Assembly: GCF_022012445.1 (NCBI RefSeq)
Contig: NZ_JAKLTS010000001.1
Location: 1 to 64,000 of the forward strand
Origin: Massilia sp. TS11
GTDB lineage: Bacteria > Pseudomonadota > Gammaproteobacteria > Burkholderiales > Burkholderiaceae_D
DNA length: 64,000 nucleotides
Direction of reading: 5' to 3'
The notes under the pieces were generated by a model. The model saw only the letters and a list, made by a program, of their open reading frames with translations. It had not been told where the DNA came from and ran no database searches. This document shows positions 27,677 through 35,964 of the stretch, piece by piece. The first letter of the stretch is position 1, and the number at the start of each line of letters is the position of its first letter. The position numbers and the translations under genes are program-made.

Positions 27677-28876
27677 ATGAATATTTTGAGCAGCATCCTC
27701 GACTTTTTGTCGACCGGCATCACCAACCTGAGTTTCTGGCAACTGGTGGCCTACACCCTGATCGTGACCCACATCACGATTGCCAGCGTCACCATCTTCC
27801 TGCACCGCCATCAGGCCCACCGCGCCCTGGACCTGCACCCGCTGCCCAGCCATTTCTTCCGTTTCTGGCTGTGGTTCACCACCGGCCAGGTGACCAAGGA
27901 GTGGGCTTCGATCCACCGCAAACACCACGCCAAGTGCGAAACCGAAGAGGACCCGCACAGCCCGGTGACCAAAGGCATCAAAACGGTGCTGTGGACCGGC
28001 GCTGAACTCTACCGCGCGGAATCGAAGAACAAAGAGACCATGGAGAAGTACGGCCATGGCACGCCCGACGACTGGATCGAACGCAATCTGTACAGCAAGT
28101 TCAGCTGGCAGGGCGTGGCTGCGCTGCTGATCATGAACGTGATCCTGTTCGGCGTCGCCGGCATCACCGTGTGGGCCGTGCAAATGCTGTGGATTCCCTT
28201 CTTTGCTGCTGGCGTCATCAATGGGATCGGCCACTACTGGGGCTATCGCAACTTCGACAATAACGATGCGGCGACCAACATTTTCCCCTGGGGCATCCTG
28301 ATCGGTGGTGAAGAGCTGCACAACAACCACCACACTTTTGCCACCTCGGCCCGCCTGTCGAACAAGTGGTACGAGTTCGACATCGGCTGGACCTATATCC
28401 GCATCATGGAAATCGTCGGCCTGGCCAAGGTCAAGAAAGTGGCGCCGGCGCCGCGTTTCGACAAGCAAAAAGTCGTCGCCGACCTCGAGACGCTGCACTC
28501 GGTCATTACCAACCGTTACGATGTGATGGCCAAGTATGCCAAGTCGGTCAAGCTGGCCTGGAGGGACGAGCTGGAAACCCTGCGCGGCAAGGCCGAGCTG
28601 CACGCCCAGTTCCTCAAGTCGTCGCGCAAGCTCATGCAGCGCGAACCGGCCAAGCTTGAAGCCCCGCAACGTCAGCAGCTGAGCGAACTGTTCGCCCACA
28701 GCCAGGCGCTGGAAACCATGCACCAGATGCGCGTCGAACTGTCGGCCATCTGGGACCGTTCGCATGCCACCAAGGAAGAGCTGCTCCAGCAGCTGCGCGA
28801 CTGGTGCGCACGTGCCGAAGCCTCGGGTATCCGGGCGCTTGAAGAATTCTCCTTGCGCCTGCGCAGTTATGCTTGA
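27677..28876 (+). CDS. Membrane fatty acid (acyl-CoA/acyl-lipid) desaturase
   Basis: A 399-residue di-iron membrane desaturase. Three histidine boxes are present: HRHQAH (43-48), HRKHH (80-84) and HNNHH (215-219). Hydrophobic segments around 20-42, 60-72 and 145-185 fit the usual topology. It should introduce a double bond, probably delta-9, to adjust membrane fluidity. The region after about residue 250 is a 150-residue, charged, alpha-helical extension (KAELHAQFLKSSRKLMQ) beyond the catalytic core, of unknown role. RBS is GGAG about 8 nt before the ATG. It converges on sbp at a shared terminator. Confidence 0.92.
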   Translation: MNILSSILDFLSTGITNLSFWQLVAYTLIVTHITIASVTIFLHRHQAHRALDLHPLPSHFFRFWLWFTTGQVTKEWASIHRKHHAKCETEEDPHSPVTKGIKTVLWTGAELYRAESKNKETMEKYGHGTPDDWIERNLYSKFSWQGVAALLIMNVILFGVAGITVWAVQMLWIPFFAAGVINGIGHYWGYRNFDNNDAATNIFPWGILIGGEELHNNHHTFATSARLSNKWYEFDIGWTYIRIMEIVGLAKVKKVAPAPRFDKQKVVADLETLHSVITNRYDVMAKYAKSVKLAWRDELETLRGKAELHAQFLKSSRKLMQREPAKLEAPQRQQLSELFAHSQALETMHQMRVELSAIWDRSHATKEELLQQLRDWCARAEASGIRALEEFSLRLRSYA

Positions 28877-28884
28877 TGCATAAG

Positions 28885-28914
28885 AAAACGGCTCCCGCGG
28901 GAGCCGTTTTTTTT
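28885..28914. terminator. Bidirectional terminator, desaturase/sbp
   Basis: AAAACGGCTCCC (28885-28896), GC, GGGAGCCGTTTT (28899-28910) and more T. It overlaps the sbp stop and serves both converging genes. Confidence 0.9.
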
Positions 28915-29917
28915 ACTTCTTACCCGGCTGGTAAAGTTGGTCGAAACTGCCGCCGTCCTTGAAGTGGGCGGGCTGGGCCTTGGACCAGCCGCCGAACACC
29001 TCGTCAATCGTGAATAGCTTCACCGTGGGGAATTGTTTCGCATACTTGCGCGCCTCCTTCTCTACGGACGGGCGGAAATAATTCTTGGCGATGATTTCCT
29101 GGGCTTCGTCCGTGTACAGGTACTCGAGGTAGGCCTGGGCGACGGCGCGCGTGCCATGCTTGTCGGCCACTTTGTCGACGAGGGCCACCGGCGGTTCGGC
29201 CAGAATGCTGATCGAGGGCACGATAATATCGAAGCGATTCGGCCCCAGTTCCTTGACCGCGAGCAGGGCTTCGTTCTCCCAGGCGATCAGCACGTCGCCA
29301 ATGCCACGCTCGACAAAGGTGGTGGTGGCACCACGCGCACCCGAGTCCAGCACAGGCACATTTTTGAACAGCTTGCCGACGAAGTCGCGTGCGCTCGCTT
29401 CATTGCCGCCCGGCTGTTTGAGTGCAAAGCCCCAGGCCGCCAGATAATTCCAGCGCGCCCCGCCCGAGGTCTTGGGATTCGGGGTGATGACGGCCACGCC
29501 CGGCTTGATCAGGTCGTTCCAGTCCTTGATGCCTTTCGGGTTGCCCTTGCGCACGAGGAACACGATCGTGGACGAGTAGGGCGCGCTATTGTGCGGCAGG
29601 GCCTTCTGCCAGCCCGGCTTGAGCAGGCCCTTGCTGGCGATCTCGTCGATGTCATAGCCGAGCGCCAGGGTCACGACATCGGCGTCGAGCCCGTCGATCA
29701 CCGCGCGTGCCTGCTTGCCCGAACCGCCGTGGGATTGCTTGATCTTCAGTTGGTCGCCCGTCTTGGCCTTCCAGTGTTTGGCGAACTCGGCATTGATGTC
29801 CTGGTAGAGCTCGCGCGTCGGGTCGTAGGACACATTCAGCAGCTGGATATCGGCGGCCAGCGCCGGGGAGAGGGCGGCGGCCAGCGACAGGGCGGCGGCC
29901 AGGCGTTGCAACAGCAT
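28913..29917 (-). CDS. sbp: Periplasmic sulfate-binding protein
   Basis: A 334-residue solute-binding protein, from the ATG at 29917 that follows AAGGAGTCCCC. The signal peptide is about 1-22 ([13 protein letters not shown]). The mature start [17 protein letters not shown], then [27 protein letters not shown], is the sulfate/thiosulfate-binding family signature, and [17 protein letters not shown] lines the anion site. It should deliver sulfate to the CysTWA permease, whose genes are 12.5 kb away at 42.4-45.2 kb; they are adjacent in many relatives. It stands alone, with an unusual dyad and a REP-like element upstream. Confidence 0.95.
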   Translation of the reverse strand: MLLQRLAAALSLAAALSPALAADIQLLNVSYDPTRELYQDINAEFAKHWKAKTGDQLKIKQSHGGSGKQARAVIDGLDADVVTLALGYDIDEIASKGLLKPGWQKALPHNSAPYSSTIVFLVRKGNPKGIKDWNDLIKPGVAVITPNPKTSGGARWNYLAAWGFALKQPGGNEASARDFVGKLFKNVPVLDSGARGATTTFVERGIGDVLIAWENEALLAVKELGPNRFDIIVPSISILAEPPVALVDKVADKHGTRAVAQAYLEYLYTDEAQEIIAKNYFRPSVEKEARKYAKQFPTVKLFTIDEVFGGWSKAQPAHFKDGGSFDQLYQPGKK

Positions 29918-29996
29918 GGGGACTCCTTGGTGGTTAATCTGTGGCACACAGATTAAAAGGAGGTCTTGCTAACTGGAAGGAATGATTTCGCGATTC

Positions 29997-30017
29997 TTTA
30001 TGCGCGATACGCATAAA
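29997..30017. promoter_or_regulatory. Inverted repeat upstream of sbp
   Basis: TTTATGCG-CGATA-CGCATAAA, an 8-bp perfect dyad, 80-100 bp upstream of sbp. The word TTATGCG or its complement also occurs upstream of the TauE-like gene and of cysT. It could be a CysB-type site, but such 7-mers are not rare by chance. Confidence 0.35.
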
Positions 30018-30074
30018 GTGAACAGCAGCGATCGTATCGCGCCCTCACGGGGAGGGCAGACTTGCTCAACATAC

Positions 30075-30097
30075 AAATCGGGGTCTGACCCCGATTT
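30075..30097. repeat. REP-like palindrome (GGGGTC-T-GACCCC)
   Basis: AAATCGGGGTC-T-GACCCCGATTT, a perfect 11-bp inverted repeat with a one-base centre. It is the same core sequence as in the elements at 42260-42326 and 46102-46183, and lies between sbp and rpmG. Confidence 0.75.
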
Positions 30098-30131
30098 TTG
30101 GCTTTTTATGCGTTTTGCGTATGGAGCGGGC

Positions 30132-30159
30132 AAAAAAAATCCCCGGGCCGGCCGGGGAT
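30132..30159 (-). terminator. Terminator of rpmB-rpmG
   Basis: ATCCCCGG (30139-30146) pairs with CCGGGGAT (30152-30159). On the minus strand it is followed by a T-run (complement of 30132-30138). Confidence 0.88.
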
Positions 30160-30177
30160 TCTGGTGAAACCGATCGA

Positions 30178-30345
30178 TTACTTGATCTTGGTTTCTTTGT
30201 ACAGCACGTGCTTACGGGCCTTGGGATCGAACTTCATGATCTCCATCTTCGCCGGCATGGTGCGCTTGTTCTTGTCGGTGGTGTAGAAGTGACCGGTACC
30301 TGCGGTCGACTCCAGTTTGATTTTGTCGCGGCCAGTTTTCGCCAT
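30178..30345 (-). CDS. rpmG: 50S ribosomal protein L33
   Basis: A 55-residue protein starting [20 protein letters not shown] and ending YKETKIK, the cysteine-free form of L33. It binds 23S rRNA near the E site. It is translated from the minus strand 13 nt after rpmB, the standard bacterial pair, and followed by a strong terminator. RBS GGGAGC lies a few bases before the ATG. The cysteine-free form does not need zinc. Confidence 0.97.
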   Translation of the reverse strand: MAKTGRDKIKLESTAGTGHFYTTDKNKRTMPAKMEIMKFDPKARKHVLYKETKIK

Positions 30346-30358
30346 GATAGCTCCCTAA

Positions 30359-30595
30359 TTAAATTTTCTCGCCGCGAGCACGCATGTCGGCCAGGACAGC
30401 GTCGATGCCCAGCTTGTCGATCACGCGCAGACCGGCGTTGGACAGGCGCAGGGAAACCCAGCGGTTTTCAGATTCAACAAAAATACGGCGATTCTGCAGG
30501 TTGGGCAGGAAACGGCGCTTGGTTTTGTTGTTTGCGTGGGAAACGTTGTTGCCGACCATCGGCCCTTTCCCGGTAACTTGGCAAACACGTGCCAT
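30359..30595 (-). CDS. rpmB: 50S ribosomal protein L28
   Basis: A 78-residue protein starting [20 protein letters not shown], the canonical L28 N-terminus, and ending DMRARGEKI. It is part of the large ribosomal subunit. AAGGAG stands 7 nt before the ATG; the longer in-frame extension upstream is not family sequence. It forms the rpmB-rpmG operon with L33. The 128 bp between it and radC are AT-rich and should hold the operon promoter. Confidence 0.97.
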   Translation of the reverse strand: MARVCQVTGKGPMVGNNVSHANNKTKRRFLPNLQNRRIFVESENRWVSLRLSNAGLRVIDKLGIDAVLADMRARGEKI

Positions 30596-30723
30596 GGTGC
30601 ACTCCTTGAGATCAATCCAAAATTGGAAAAACAAGAGTATAGCTGAAAAAACCTCGGTTTATCAAGCACTTGTGAAAAAAAAGTGTGTCGCGCAATTTCG
30701 CGTAAATTTAACATTTATGACGT

Positions 30724-31398
30724 TCAGATTTGACCGTGCTCCGCAAAGGAATGGACCTGGGGGCCGGCCACGACAAAATGGTCGAGAATCCGCACGTCGA
30801 TCAGGGCCAGGGCCTGGACCAGGGCGCGCGTCAGCAGCAGGTCGGACTCGCTCGGTTCCGGACTGCCGGACGGGTGGTTGTGCGCCAGCATCAGGGCGGC
30901 GGCGTTGTGGGCGAGCGTGGCCTTGACCACCTCGCGCGGGTAGACGCTGGTGTGGGTGAGGGTGCCGCGGAACATTTCTTTGTAGGCCAGCAGGCGGTGG
31001 CGCGCGTCCAGAAACAGCACGTAGAAGGATTCGTATTCGCGGTGGCTGAGCGTGAGGCGCAGGAAATGCTTGGCGTCCTCGGGCGAGCTGATCATATCGC
31101 CCGTGCGCAGGACTTCGGCCGCGGCGCGCCGCGCCAGCTCGTGCGCCGCTTGCAGTTCGGCATACTTGGCCAGGCCGAGGCCGTGCACGGCAGCAATGGC
31201 GTCGTGATCGGCGTGGAGCAGGGCGTGCAGCGAGCCGAATTGCTGGAGCAGCGCGCGTGCGAATTCGACGGCATTGCGTCCGCGCACACCCACGCGCAGA
31301 AAGATGGCCAGCAGCTCGGCGTCCGACAGCGCCCGCGCGCCCTCGGCCAGCAGGCGCTCGCGCGGGCGGGACGCGGCCGGCCAGTCTTGGATGCTCAT
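30724..31398 (-). CDS. radC: RadC-family JAB/MPN protein (UPF0758)
   Basis: A 224-residue protein. The N-terminal half is a helix-hairpin-helix-like region (LLAEGARALSDAELLAIFLR, VHGLGLAKYAELQAA). The C-terminal JAB1/MPN domain has the metal motif HNHPSGSPEPSESD with an upstream Glu. The family was named for DNA repair, but that role has been doubted and the real function is unknown. The start is the ATG at 31398 in MSIQDWPAAS; the frame stays open far upstream, but that is antisense to the FKBP and ispH genes. It is divergent from the FKBP gene. Confidence 0.93.
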   Translation of the reverse strand: MSIQDWPAASRPRERLLAEGARALSDAELLAIFLRVGVRGRNAVEFARALLQQFGSLHALLHADHDAIAAVHGLGLAKYAELQAAHELARRAAAEVLRTGDMISSPEDAKHFLRLTLSHREYESFYVLFLDARHRLLAYKEMFRGTLTHTSVYPREVVKATLAHNAAALMLAHNHPSGSPEPSESDLLLTRALVQALALIDVRILDHFVVAGPQVHSFAEHGQI

Positions 31399-31413
31399 CA
31401 AAACACCTTTGGG

Positions 31414-31419
31414 TACAAT
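31414..31419 (+). promoter_or_regulatory. Possible -10 of the FKBP-ispH operon
   Basis: TACAAT in the 48-bp gap between radC and the FKBP gene, 28 nt before the FKBP ATG. No convincing -35 was seen. Confidence 0.35.
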
Positions 31420-31446
31420 AGCGGTTTCACCGTTCCAGAGTGCACC

Positions 31447-31896
31447 ATGTCTTCCGTCCCGACCGTTACTGAAAACGCCTACCTCACCCTGCATTACCGC
31501 CTGGCCAGCCAGGACGGCACGGACATCGTGAGCACCTTTGCCGGGACGCCGGCGACCTTGTTGCTGGGCCAGGGCCAGCTGGCCCCGAATCTCGAGGCCT
31601 TGCTGATTGGCCTGCCCGAGGGCACGCACACCCAGTTTGACCTGAGCCCGGAACAAGGGTTCGGCCCGCGTAATCCGGAATTGATCCAGCTGGTGTCGAA
31701 GTCGGCGCTGGCGGAGAACTCGGCGCCCGACGAGCAGTACACGATCGGCGACCTGGTCGAATTCAATGCCCCGAACGGCGGCCGCTTCGCCGGCATCCTG
31801 CGTGAGATGCGCGAAGATGGCGCCGTGTTCGACTTCAATCACCCGCTGGCCGGGCAATCGCTGACGTTTGAAGTCAAGCTGATCTCGGTCCTGTAA
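31447..31896 (+). CDS. fkpB: FKBP-type peptidyl-prolyl isomerase (SlpA/FkpB-like)
   Basis: A 149-residue FKBP of the SlyD/SlpA class: [19 protein letters not shown] and [20 protein letters not shown], with the inserted-in-flap domain between about 70 and 125. It catalyses cis-trans proline isomerisation and acts as a cytoplasmic folding helper. It lacks the His-rich tail of SlyD. It lies 16 bp upstream of ispH, the same fkpB-ispH order seen in E. coli, which supports the assignment. It is divergent from radC. Confidence 0.9.
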   Translation: MSSVPTVTENAYLTLHYRLASQDGTDIVSTFAGTPATLLLGQGQLAPNLEALLIGLPEGTHTQFDLSPEQGFGPRNPELIQLVSKSALAENSAPDEQYTIGDLVEFNAPNGGRFAGILREMREDGAVFDFNHPLAGQSLTFEVKLISVL

Positions 31897-31912
31897 TTCA
31901 GAAGGAAGGCTT

Positions 31913-32860
31913 ATGGATAAGGAAATCCTGCTGGCCCAGCCGCGCGGCTTCTGCGCCGGGGTGGACCGCGCGATCGAAATCGTCGAACGCGCCCTGCAGC
32001 AGTTTGGCGCGCCCATCTATGTGCGCCATGAAATCGTCCACAACGCCTATGTGGTCAAGGATTTGCGCGATAAAGGCGCCATTTTCATCGAAGATCTCGA
32101 TGACGTCCCGCCCGGTAACACGCTCGTGTTCTCGGCCCACGGGGTCTCCAAGGCGGTGCGCGCCGAAGCTGAGGCGCGCGGCCTGAAAGTCTTCGACGCC
32201 ACCTGTCCGCTGGTGACCAAGGTTCATGTGGAAGTGGCCAAGATGCGCAAGCAGGGCTGCGAAATCATCATGATCGGCCACGATGGCCATCCCGAGGTGG
32301 AAGGCACGATGGGCCAGGTCGAGGCCGGCATGTACCTGGTCGAAACCGTCGAGGACGTGGACAAGCTGGACGTCGCTAATCCCGACCAGCTCGCCTATGT
32401 GTCGCAGACCACCCTGTCGGTCGACGACACGGCCGACATCATCGCCGCCATCAAGCGCCGTTTCCCCAATGTGCATGAGCCGAAGAAGGGCGACATTTGC
32501 TATGCCACCACCAACCGCCAGGAAGCCGTGAAGTTCATGGCGCCCCAGGTCGATCTGGTGGTCGTGGTCGGCAGCCCGAACAGCTCGAACTCGAACCGGC
32601 TGCGCGAAGTGGCCGAGAAGAAGGGCACGCCGGCCTATATGGTCGACAATGCCAGCCAGATCGACCCGGCCTGGCTCGAGGGCAAGCGCCGGATCGGCGT
32701 CACGGCCGGCGCCTCGGCCCCTGAAGTGCTGGTGCGGGCCGTCATCGACCACCTGCGTGCGCTCGGCGCCCAGAGCGTGCGTGCGCTCGAAGGCGTCGAA
32801 GAAAATGTGACGTTCCCCTTGCCAAAAGGCCTGGATGGCACGAAAACGCAGGTCGTTTAA
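31913..32860 (+). CDS. ispH: 4-hydroxy-3-methylbut-2-enyl diphosphate reductase
   Basis: A 315-residue iron-sulfur enzyme that makes IPP and DMAPP in the last step of the MEP isoprenoid pathway. Three cysteines that hold the [4Fe-4S] cluster are visible: C14 in [11 protein letters not shown]98 in DATCPLV and C196 in [11 protein letters not shown]. The substrate-binding segment is [14 protein letters not shown] is AGAAGGA 8-9 nt before the ATG. It is the second gene of the fkpB-ispH pair. Confidence 0.97.
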   Translation: MDKEILLAQPRGFCAGVDRAIEIVERALQQFGAPIYVRHEIVHNAYVVKDLRDKGAIFIEDLDDVPPGNTLVFSAHGVSKAVRAEAEARGLKVFDATCPLVTKVHVEVAKMRKQGCEIIMIGHDGHPEVEGTMGQVEAGMYLVETVEDVDKLDVANPDQLAYVSQTTLSVDDTADIIAAIKRRFPNVHEPKKGDICYATTNRQEAVKFMAPQVDLVVVVGSPNSSNSNRLREVAEKKGTPAYMVDNASQIDPAWLEGKRRIGVTAGASAPEVLVRAVIDHLRALGAQSVRALEGVEENVTFPLPKGLDGTKTQVV

Positions 32861-32926
32861 TACATACGCCTAAATGAAATTCGCTGGAGTTGTAATTTTT
32901 CAATATTAGTTTTTCCCAATCCCCGC

Positions 32927-33003
32927 TATGATGTCGTCCGTGCTCAAGCACGTAGTGGATGACCAGGAGCGGCACCGCGGACGCATACCCGGTGCCGCTT
33001 TTG
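32927..33003 (+). ncRNA. Putative short RNA or leader with intrinsic terminator before livH
   Basis: A -10-like TATGAT (32927-32932) is followed by a small hairpin CGTGC-TCAA-GCACG (32939-32952 region), then a strong stem AGCGGCACCG (32968-32977) / CGGTGCCGCT (32990-32999) ending in TTTT. The livH ATG is 30 nt further on. The terminator could simply end ispH transcription. Together with the -10 it could also define an RNA of about 65 nt, or an attenuator in the liv leader. No known RNA family was recognised. Confidence 0.4.
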
Positions 33004-33032
33004 TTAAATAGAAGATCAACACAGAGGCGTGA

Positions 33033-33962
33033 ATGGATACCTTTATCCAACAGATTTTGAACGGCCTGGTGCTAGGAAGCATGTATGCGCTGGTCGCTCT
33101 CGGCTACACCATGGTCTATGGTGTGCTCAACCTGATTAACTTTGCCCACGGCGACGTGCTGATGATCGGCGCCATGGTCGGTTTGAGTATTCTCAACTAC
33201 CTGGGCGTGCACTATCCGGGCCTGCCCGGCTATGTGCAGCTGGGCATCGCCATCCTCGGCGCGATTCCGGCCTGCATGCTGGTCAACATCGTCATCGAGC
33301 GCGTCGCTTACCGGCGTCTGCGCAATGCGCCGCGTCTGGCGCCGCTGATCACGGCCATCGGCGTGTCGATTCTGCTGCAGACCTTCGCCATGATGATCTG
33401 GGGCCGCAGCCCGCTGCCCTTCCCGCAACTGCTGTCTTCCGATCCGATCTTCATCGGCGGCGCCGTCATCTCCCAGACCCAGGTGCTGCTGCTGGCGCTG
33501 GCCGCGCTGGCCATGGTCGGCCTGGTCTTCCTGGTGGAAAAAACCAAGATGGGCCGGGCCATGCGTGCCACGGCCGAGAACCCGCGCGTCGCCGGCCTGA
33601 TGGGGGTGGATGCCGACAAGGTCATCGTGGCCACCTTCGCCATCGGCGCGGCCCTGGCTGCCGTGGCCGGGGTGATGTGGGGCGCCAACTATTCCTCGAT
33701 CCAGTTCGCCATGGGCTTCATGCCCGGCCTGAAAGCCTTCTCGGCCGCTGTGCTGGGTGGCATTGGCAATATCTACGGCGCCATGGTCGGCGGCATCCTG
33801 CTCGGCATCATCGAGAGCCTGGGCGCGGGCTATATCGGTGACTTGACCGGCGGCTTCCTGGGCTCCAACTACCAGGACATCTTCGCTTTCATCGTGCTCA
33901 TCGTCGCGCTCACGATCCGCCCCTCGGGCATCATGGGTGAACGTGTGGCCGATCGTGCCTGA
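33033..33962 (+). CDS. livH: Branched-chain amino acid ABC transporter permease
   Basis: A 309-residue inner-membrane permease with about eight hydrophobic segments. It starts MDTFIQQILNGLVLGSMYALVALG in the LivH manner (NGLVLGSMYALVALGYTMVYG). The loop TAENPRVAGLMGVDADKVI is the family's contact site for the ATPases. It forms the channel with LivM for high-affinity uptake of Leu, Ile and Val or related amino acids. It is the first of four contiguous genes, livHMGF, preceded by a hairpin leader. No periplasmic binding protein gene is in the window. Confidence 0.94.
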   Translation: MDTFIQQILNGLVLGSMYALVALGYTMVYGVLNLINFAHGDVLMIGAMVGLSILNYLGVHYPGLPGYVQLGIAILGAIPACMLVNIVIERVAYRRLRNAPRLAPLITAIGVSILLQTFAMMIWGRSPLPFPQLLSSDPIFIGGAVISQTQVLLLALAALAMVGLVFLVEKTKMGRAMRATAENPRVAGLMGVDADKVIVATFAIGAALAAVAGVMWGANYSSIQFAMGFMPGLKAFSAAVLGGIGNIYGAMVGGILLGIIESLGAGYIGDLTGGFLGSNYQDIFAFIVLIVALTIRPSGIMGERVADRA

Positions 33963-33975
33963 TCAGGAGACGACC

Positions 33976-35181
33976 ATGAAACTTCTCGACTTCGACGTCC
34001 AGCACAAACCGGCCAAGGCCTACACCAGCATGGCGATCGTGCTGCTGGCCCTGCTGATCTTCCCGATGGTGGCCCAGCACTACGGCAATTCCTGGGTGCG
34101 TATCCTCGACATGGCCCTGCTGTACATCATGCTGGCCCTGGGTCTGAACATCGTGGTCGGCTTTGCCGGCCTGCTTGACCTCGGCTACATCGCCTTCTAC
34201 GCGGTCGGCGCCTACATGACCGGCATGCTGGCCTCGCCCCAATTCGCGACCCTGCTCGAATCTCTGATCAACAACTACCCGGCGCTCGGCAATGCCCTGG
34301 TGGCCGTGCTCGGCGAGGACATCCGCCAGAACGGCATCCACCTGTCGGTCTGGCTGATCGTGCCGTTCTCGGCGGCCCTGGCCGCCTTCTTCGGCGCGCT
34401 GCTCGGCGCCCCGACCCTGAAACTGCGGGGCGACTACCTGGCCATCGTGACGCTCGGCTTCGGCGAGATCATCCGCATTTTCATGAACAACCTGAATGAG
34501 CCGATCAACTTCACCAATGGCCCGCAGGGCATCAACCTGATCGATCCGATCAAGGTGTTTGGCGTCAATCTCGCGGGCGAGCGCGGCGTCGTCCAGATGG
34601 GGCCGCTGTCCATGCCCTCGGTCAACGCCTACTACTACCTGTTCCTGTTCCTGTGCGTGGCCATCGTGTTCATCACAGCGCGCCTTCAGCATTCGCGTCT
34701 GGGCCGGGCCTGGGTCGCGATCCGTGAGGATGAGATCGCCGCCAAGGCGATGGGCATCAACACCCGCAACGTCAAACTGCTGGCCTTCTCGATGGGCGCC
34801 TCGTTCGGCGGCGTGGCCGGCGCCATGTTCGCCGCCTTCCAGGGCTTCGTGTCGCCCGAGTCCTTCTCGCTGATGGAGTCGATCGCCGTGCTGGCCATGG
34901 TGGTGCTCGGCGGCATTGGCCACATTCCGGGCGTGATCATGGGCGGCGTGCTGCTGGCGGCCCTGCCCGAGGTGCTGCGCCACGTGGTCGAGCCGGCCCA
35001 GAACGCCATCTTCGGCCATGTGCTGATCGAGGCCGAAGTGCTGCGCCAGCTGCTGTACGGTCTGGCCATGGTGGTGATCATGCTCAAGCGCCCGGCCGGC
35101 CTGTGGCCCGCGCCCAAGCACGAAGACCGCCCCGACGCGGAAACGAACGACAAGAACGCCACCGGCGTGATGCCCGCCTGA
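33976..35181 (+). CDS. livM: Branched-chain amino acid ABC transporter permease
   Basis: A 401-residue permease, the LivM partner of LivH, from the ATG that follows CAGGAGACGACC. Ten or so hydrophobic segments are present; GLNIVVGFAGLLDLGYIAFYAVGAY and the ATPase-contact loop EDEIAAKAMGINTRNVKLLAF are diagnostic. A longer loop around residues 95-125 (LLESLINNYPALGNALVAVLG) may be a subfamily insertion. It lies 13 bp after livH and 9 bp before livG. Confidence 0.94.
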   Translation: MKLLDFDVQHKPAKAYTSMAIVLLALLIFPMVAQHYGNSWVRILDMALLYIMLALGLNIVVGFAGLLDLGYIAFYAVGAYMTGMLASPQFATLLESLINNYPALGNALVAVLGEDIRQNGIHLSVWLIVPFSAALAAFFGALLGAPTLKLRGDYLAIVTLGFGEIIRIFMNNLNEPINFTNGPQGINLIDPIKVFGVNLAGERGVVQMGPLSMPSVNAYYYLFLFLCVAIVFITARLQHSRLGRAWVAIREDEIAAKAMGINTRNVKLLAFSMGASFGGVAGAMFAAFQGFVSPESFSLMESIAVLAMVVLGGIGHIPGVIMGGVLLAALPEVLRHVVEPAQNAIFGHVLIEAEVLRQLLYGLAMVVIMLKRPAGLWPAPKHEDRPDAETNDKNATGVMPA

Positions 35182-35190
35182 GGAAAGACC

Positions 35191-35964
35191 ATGGACCAGC
35201 AAGACGTGCTCCTGAATATCAACGGCGTCAACAAGCGCTTCGGCGGCCTGCAGGCCCTGACCGACGTCAGCATCAAGATCATGCGCGGCCAGATCTATGG
35301 CCTGATCGGGCCGAATGGCGCCGGCAAGACGACCTTCTTCAATGTCATCACCGGCCTCTACCAGCCGGACACGGGCAGCTTCGAGCTCGCCGGCAAGCCT
35401 TATTCGCCGAGCGCCCCGCACGAGGTGGCCAAGGCCGGCATCGCCCGCACCTTCCAGAACATCCGCCTGTTCGGCGACATGACCGTGCTCGAAAACGTGA
35501 TGGTGGGGCGGCATGTGCGCACGCGCCAGGGTGTGTTCGGCGCCATCTTCCGCCACCAGGCCGCGCGTGAGGAGGAGGCGGCGATTCGCCGCCGCGCCCA
35601 GGAATTGCTCGACTTCGTCGGCATCGGCCAGTTCGCCAATCGCACGGCCAAGTTCCTGTCCTATGGCGACCAGCGCCGCCTGGAAATCGCGCGCGCCCTG
35701 GCCACCGACCCGCAATTGCTGGCCCTGGACGAACCGGCGGCCGGCATGAATGCCACCGAGAAGCTGGCCCTGCGCGAGCTGCTCGTCAAGATCAAGGCCG
35801 AAGGCAAGACCGTGCTGCTGATCGAGCACGACGTGAAACTGATGATGGGCCTGTGCGACCGCATCACCGTGCTCGAGTACGGCAAGCCGATCGCCGAAGG
35901 CCTGCCCGCCGACATCCAGAAGAACCCGGCCGTGATCGAGGCCTACCTCGGGGGAGCGCACTAA
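35191..35964 (+). CDS. livG: Branched-chain amino acid ABC transporter ATPase
   Basis: A 257-residue ABC ATPase: Walker A GPNGAGKTTFFNVI, Q-loop GIARTFQNIRLF, signature LSYGDQRRLEIARAL and Walker B LLALDEPAAGMN. The LSYGD signature and the C-terminal IQKNPAVIEAYLGG are typical of LivG. It pairs with LivF to power LivHM. Its TAA stop overlaps the livF ATG by one base (TAATG), so the two are translated together. Confidence 0.95.
   Translation: MDQQDVLLNINGVNKRFGGLQALTDVSIKIMRGQIYGLIGPNGAGKTTFFNVITGLYQPDTGSFELAGKPYSPSAPHEVAKAGIARTFQNIRLFGDMTVLENVMVGRHVRTRQGVFGAIFRHQAAREEEAAIRRRAQELLDFVGIGQFANRTAKFLSYGDQRRLEIARALATDPQLLALDEPAAGMNATEKLALRELLVKIKAEGKTVLLIEHDVKLMMGLCDRITVLEYGKPIAEGLPADIQKNPAVIEAYLGGAH

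Noticed and set aside
24956..28765. A 1269-codon frame antisense to the RsmB-like, MscS and desaturase genes
   Set aside because: Same cause; it has low-complexity composition and no recognisable domain, and covers three clear genes.
31399..32016. N-terminal extension of the radC frame
   Set aside because: It is antisense to fkpB and the ispH start; the RadC family begins at the ATG at 31398.
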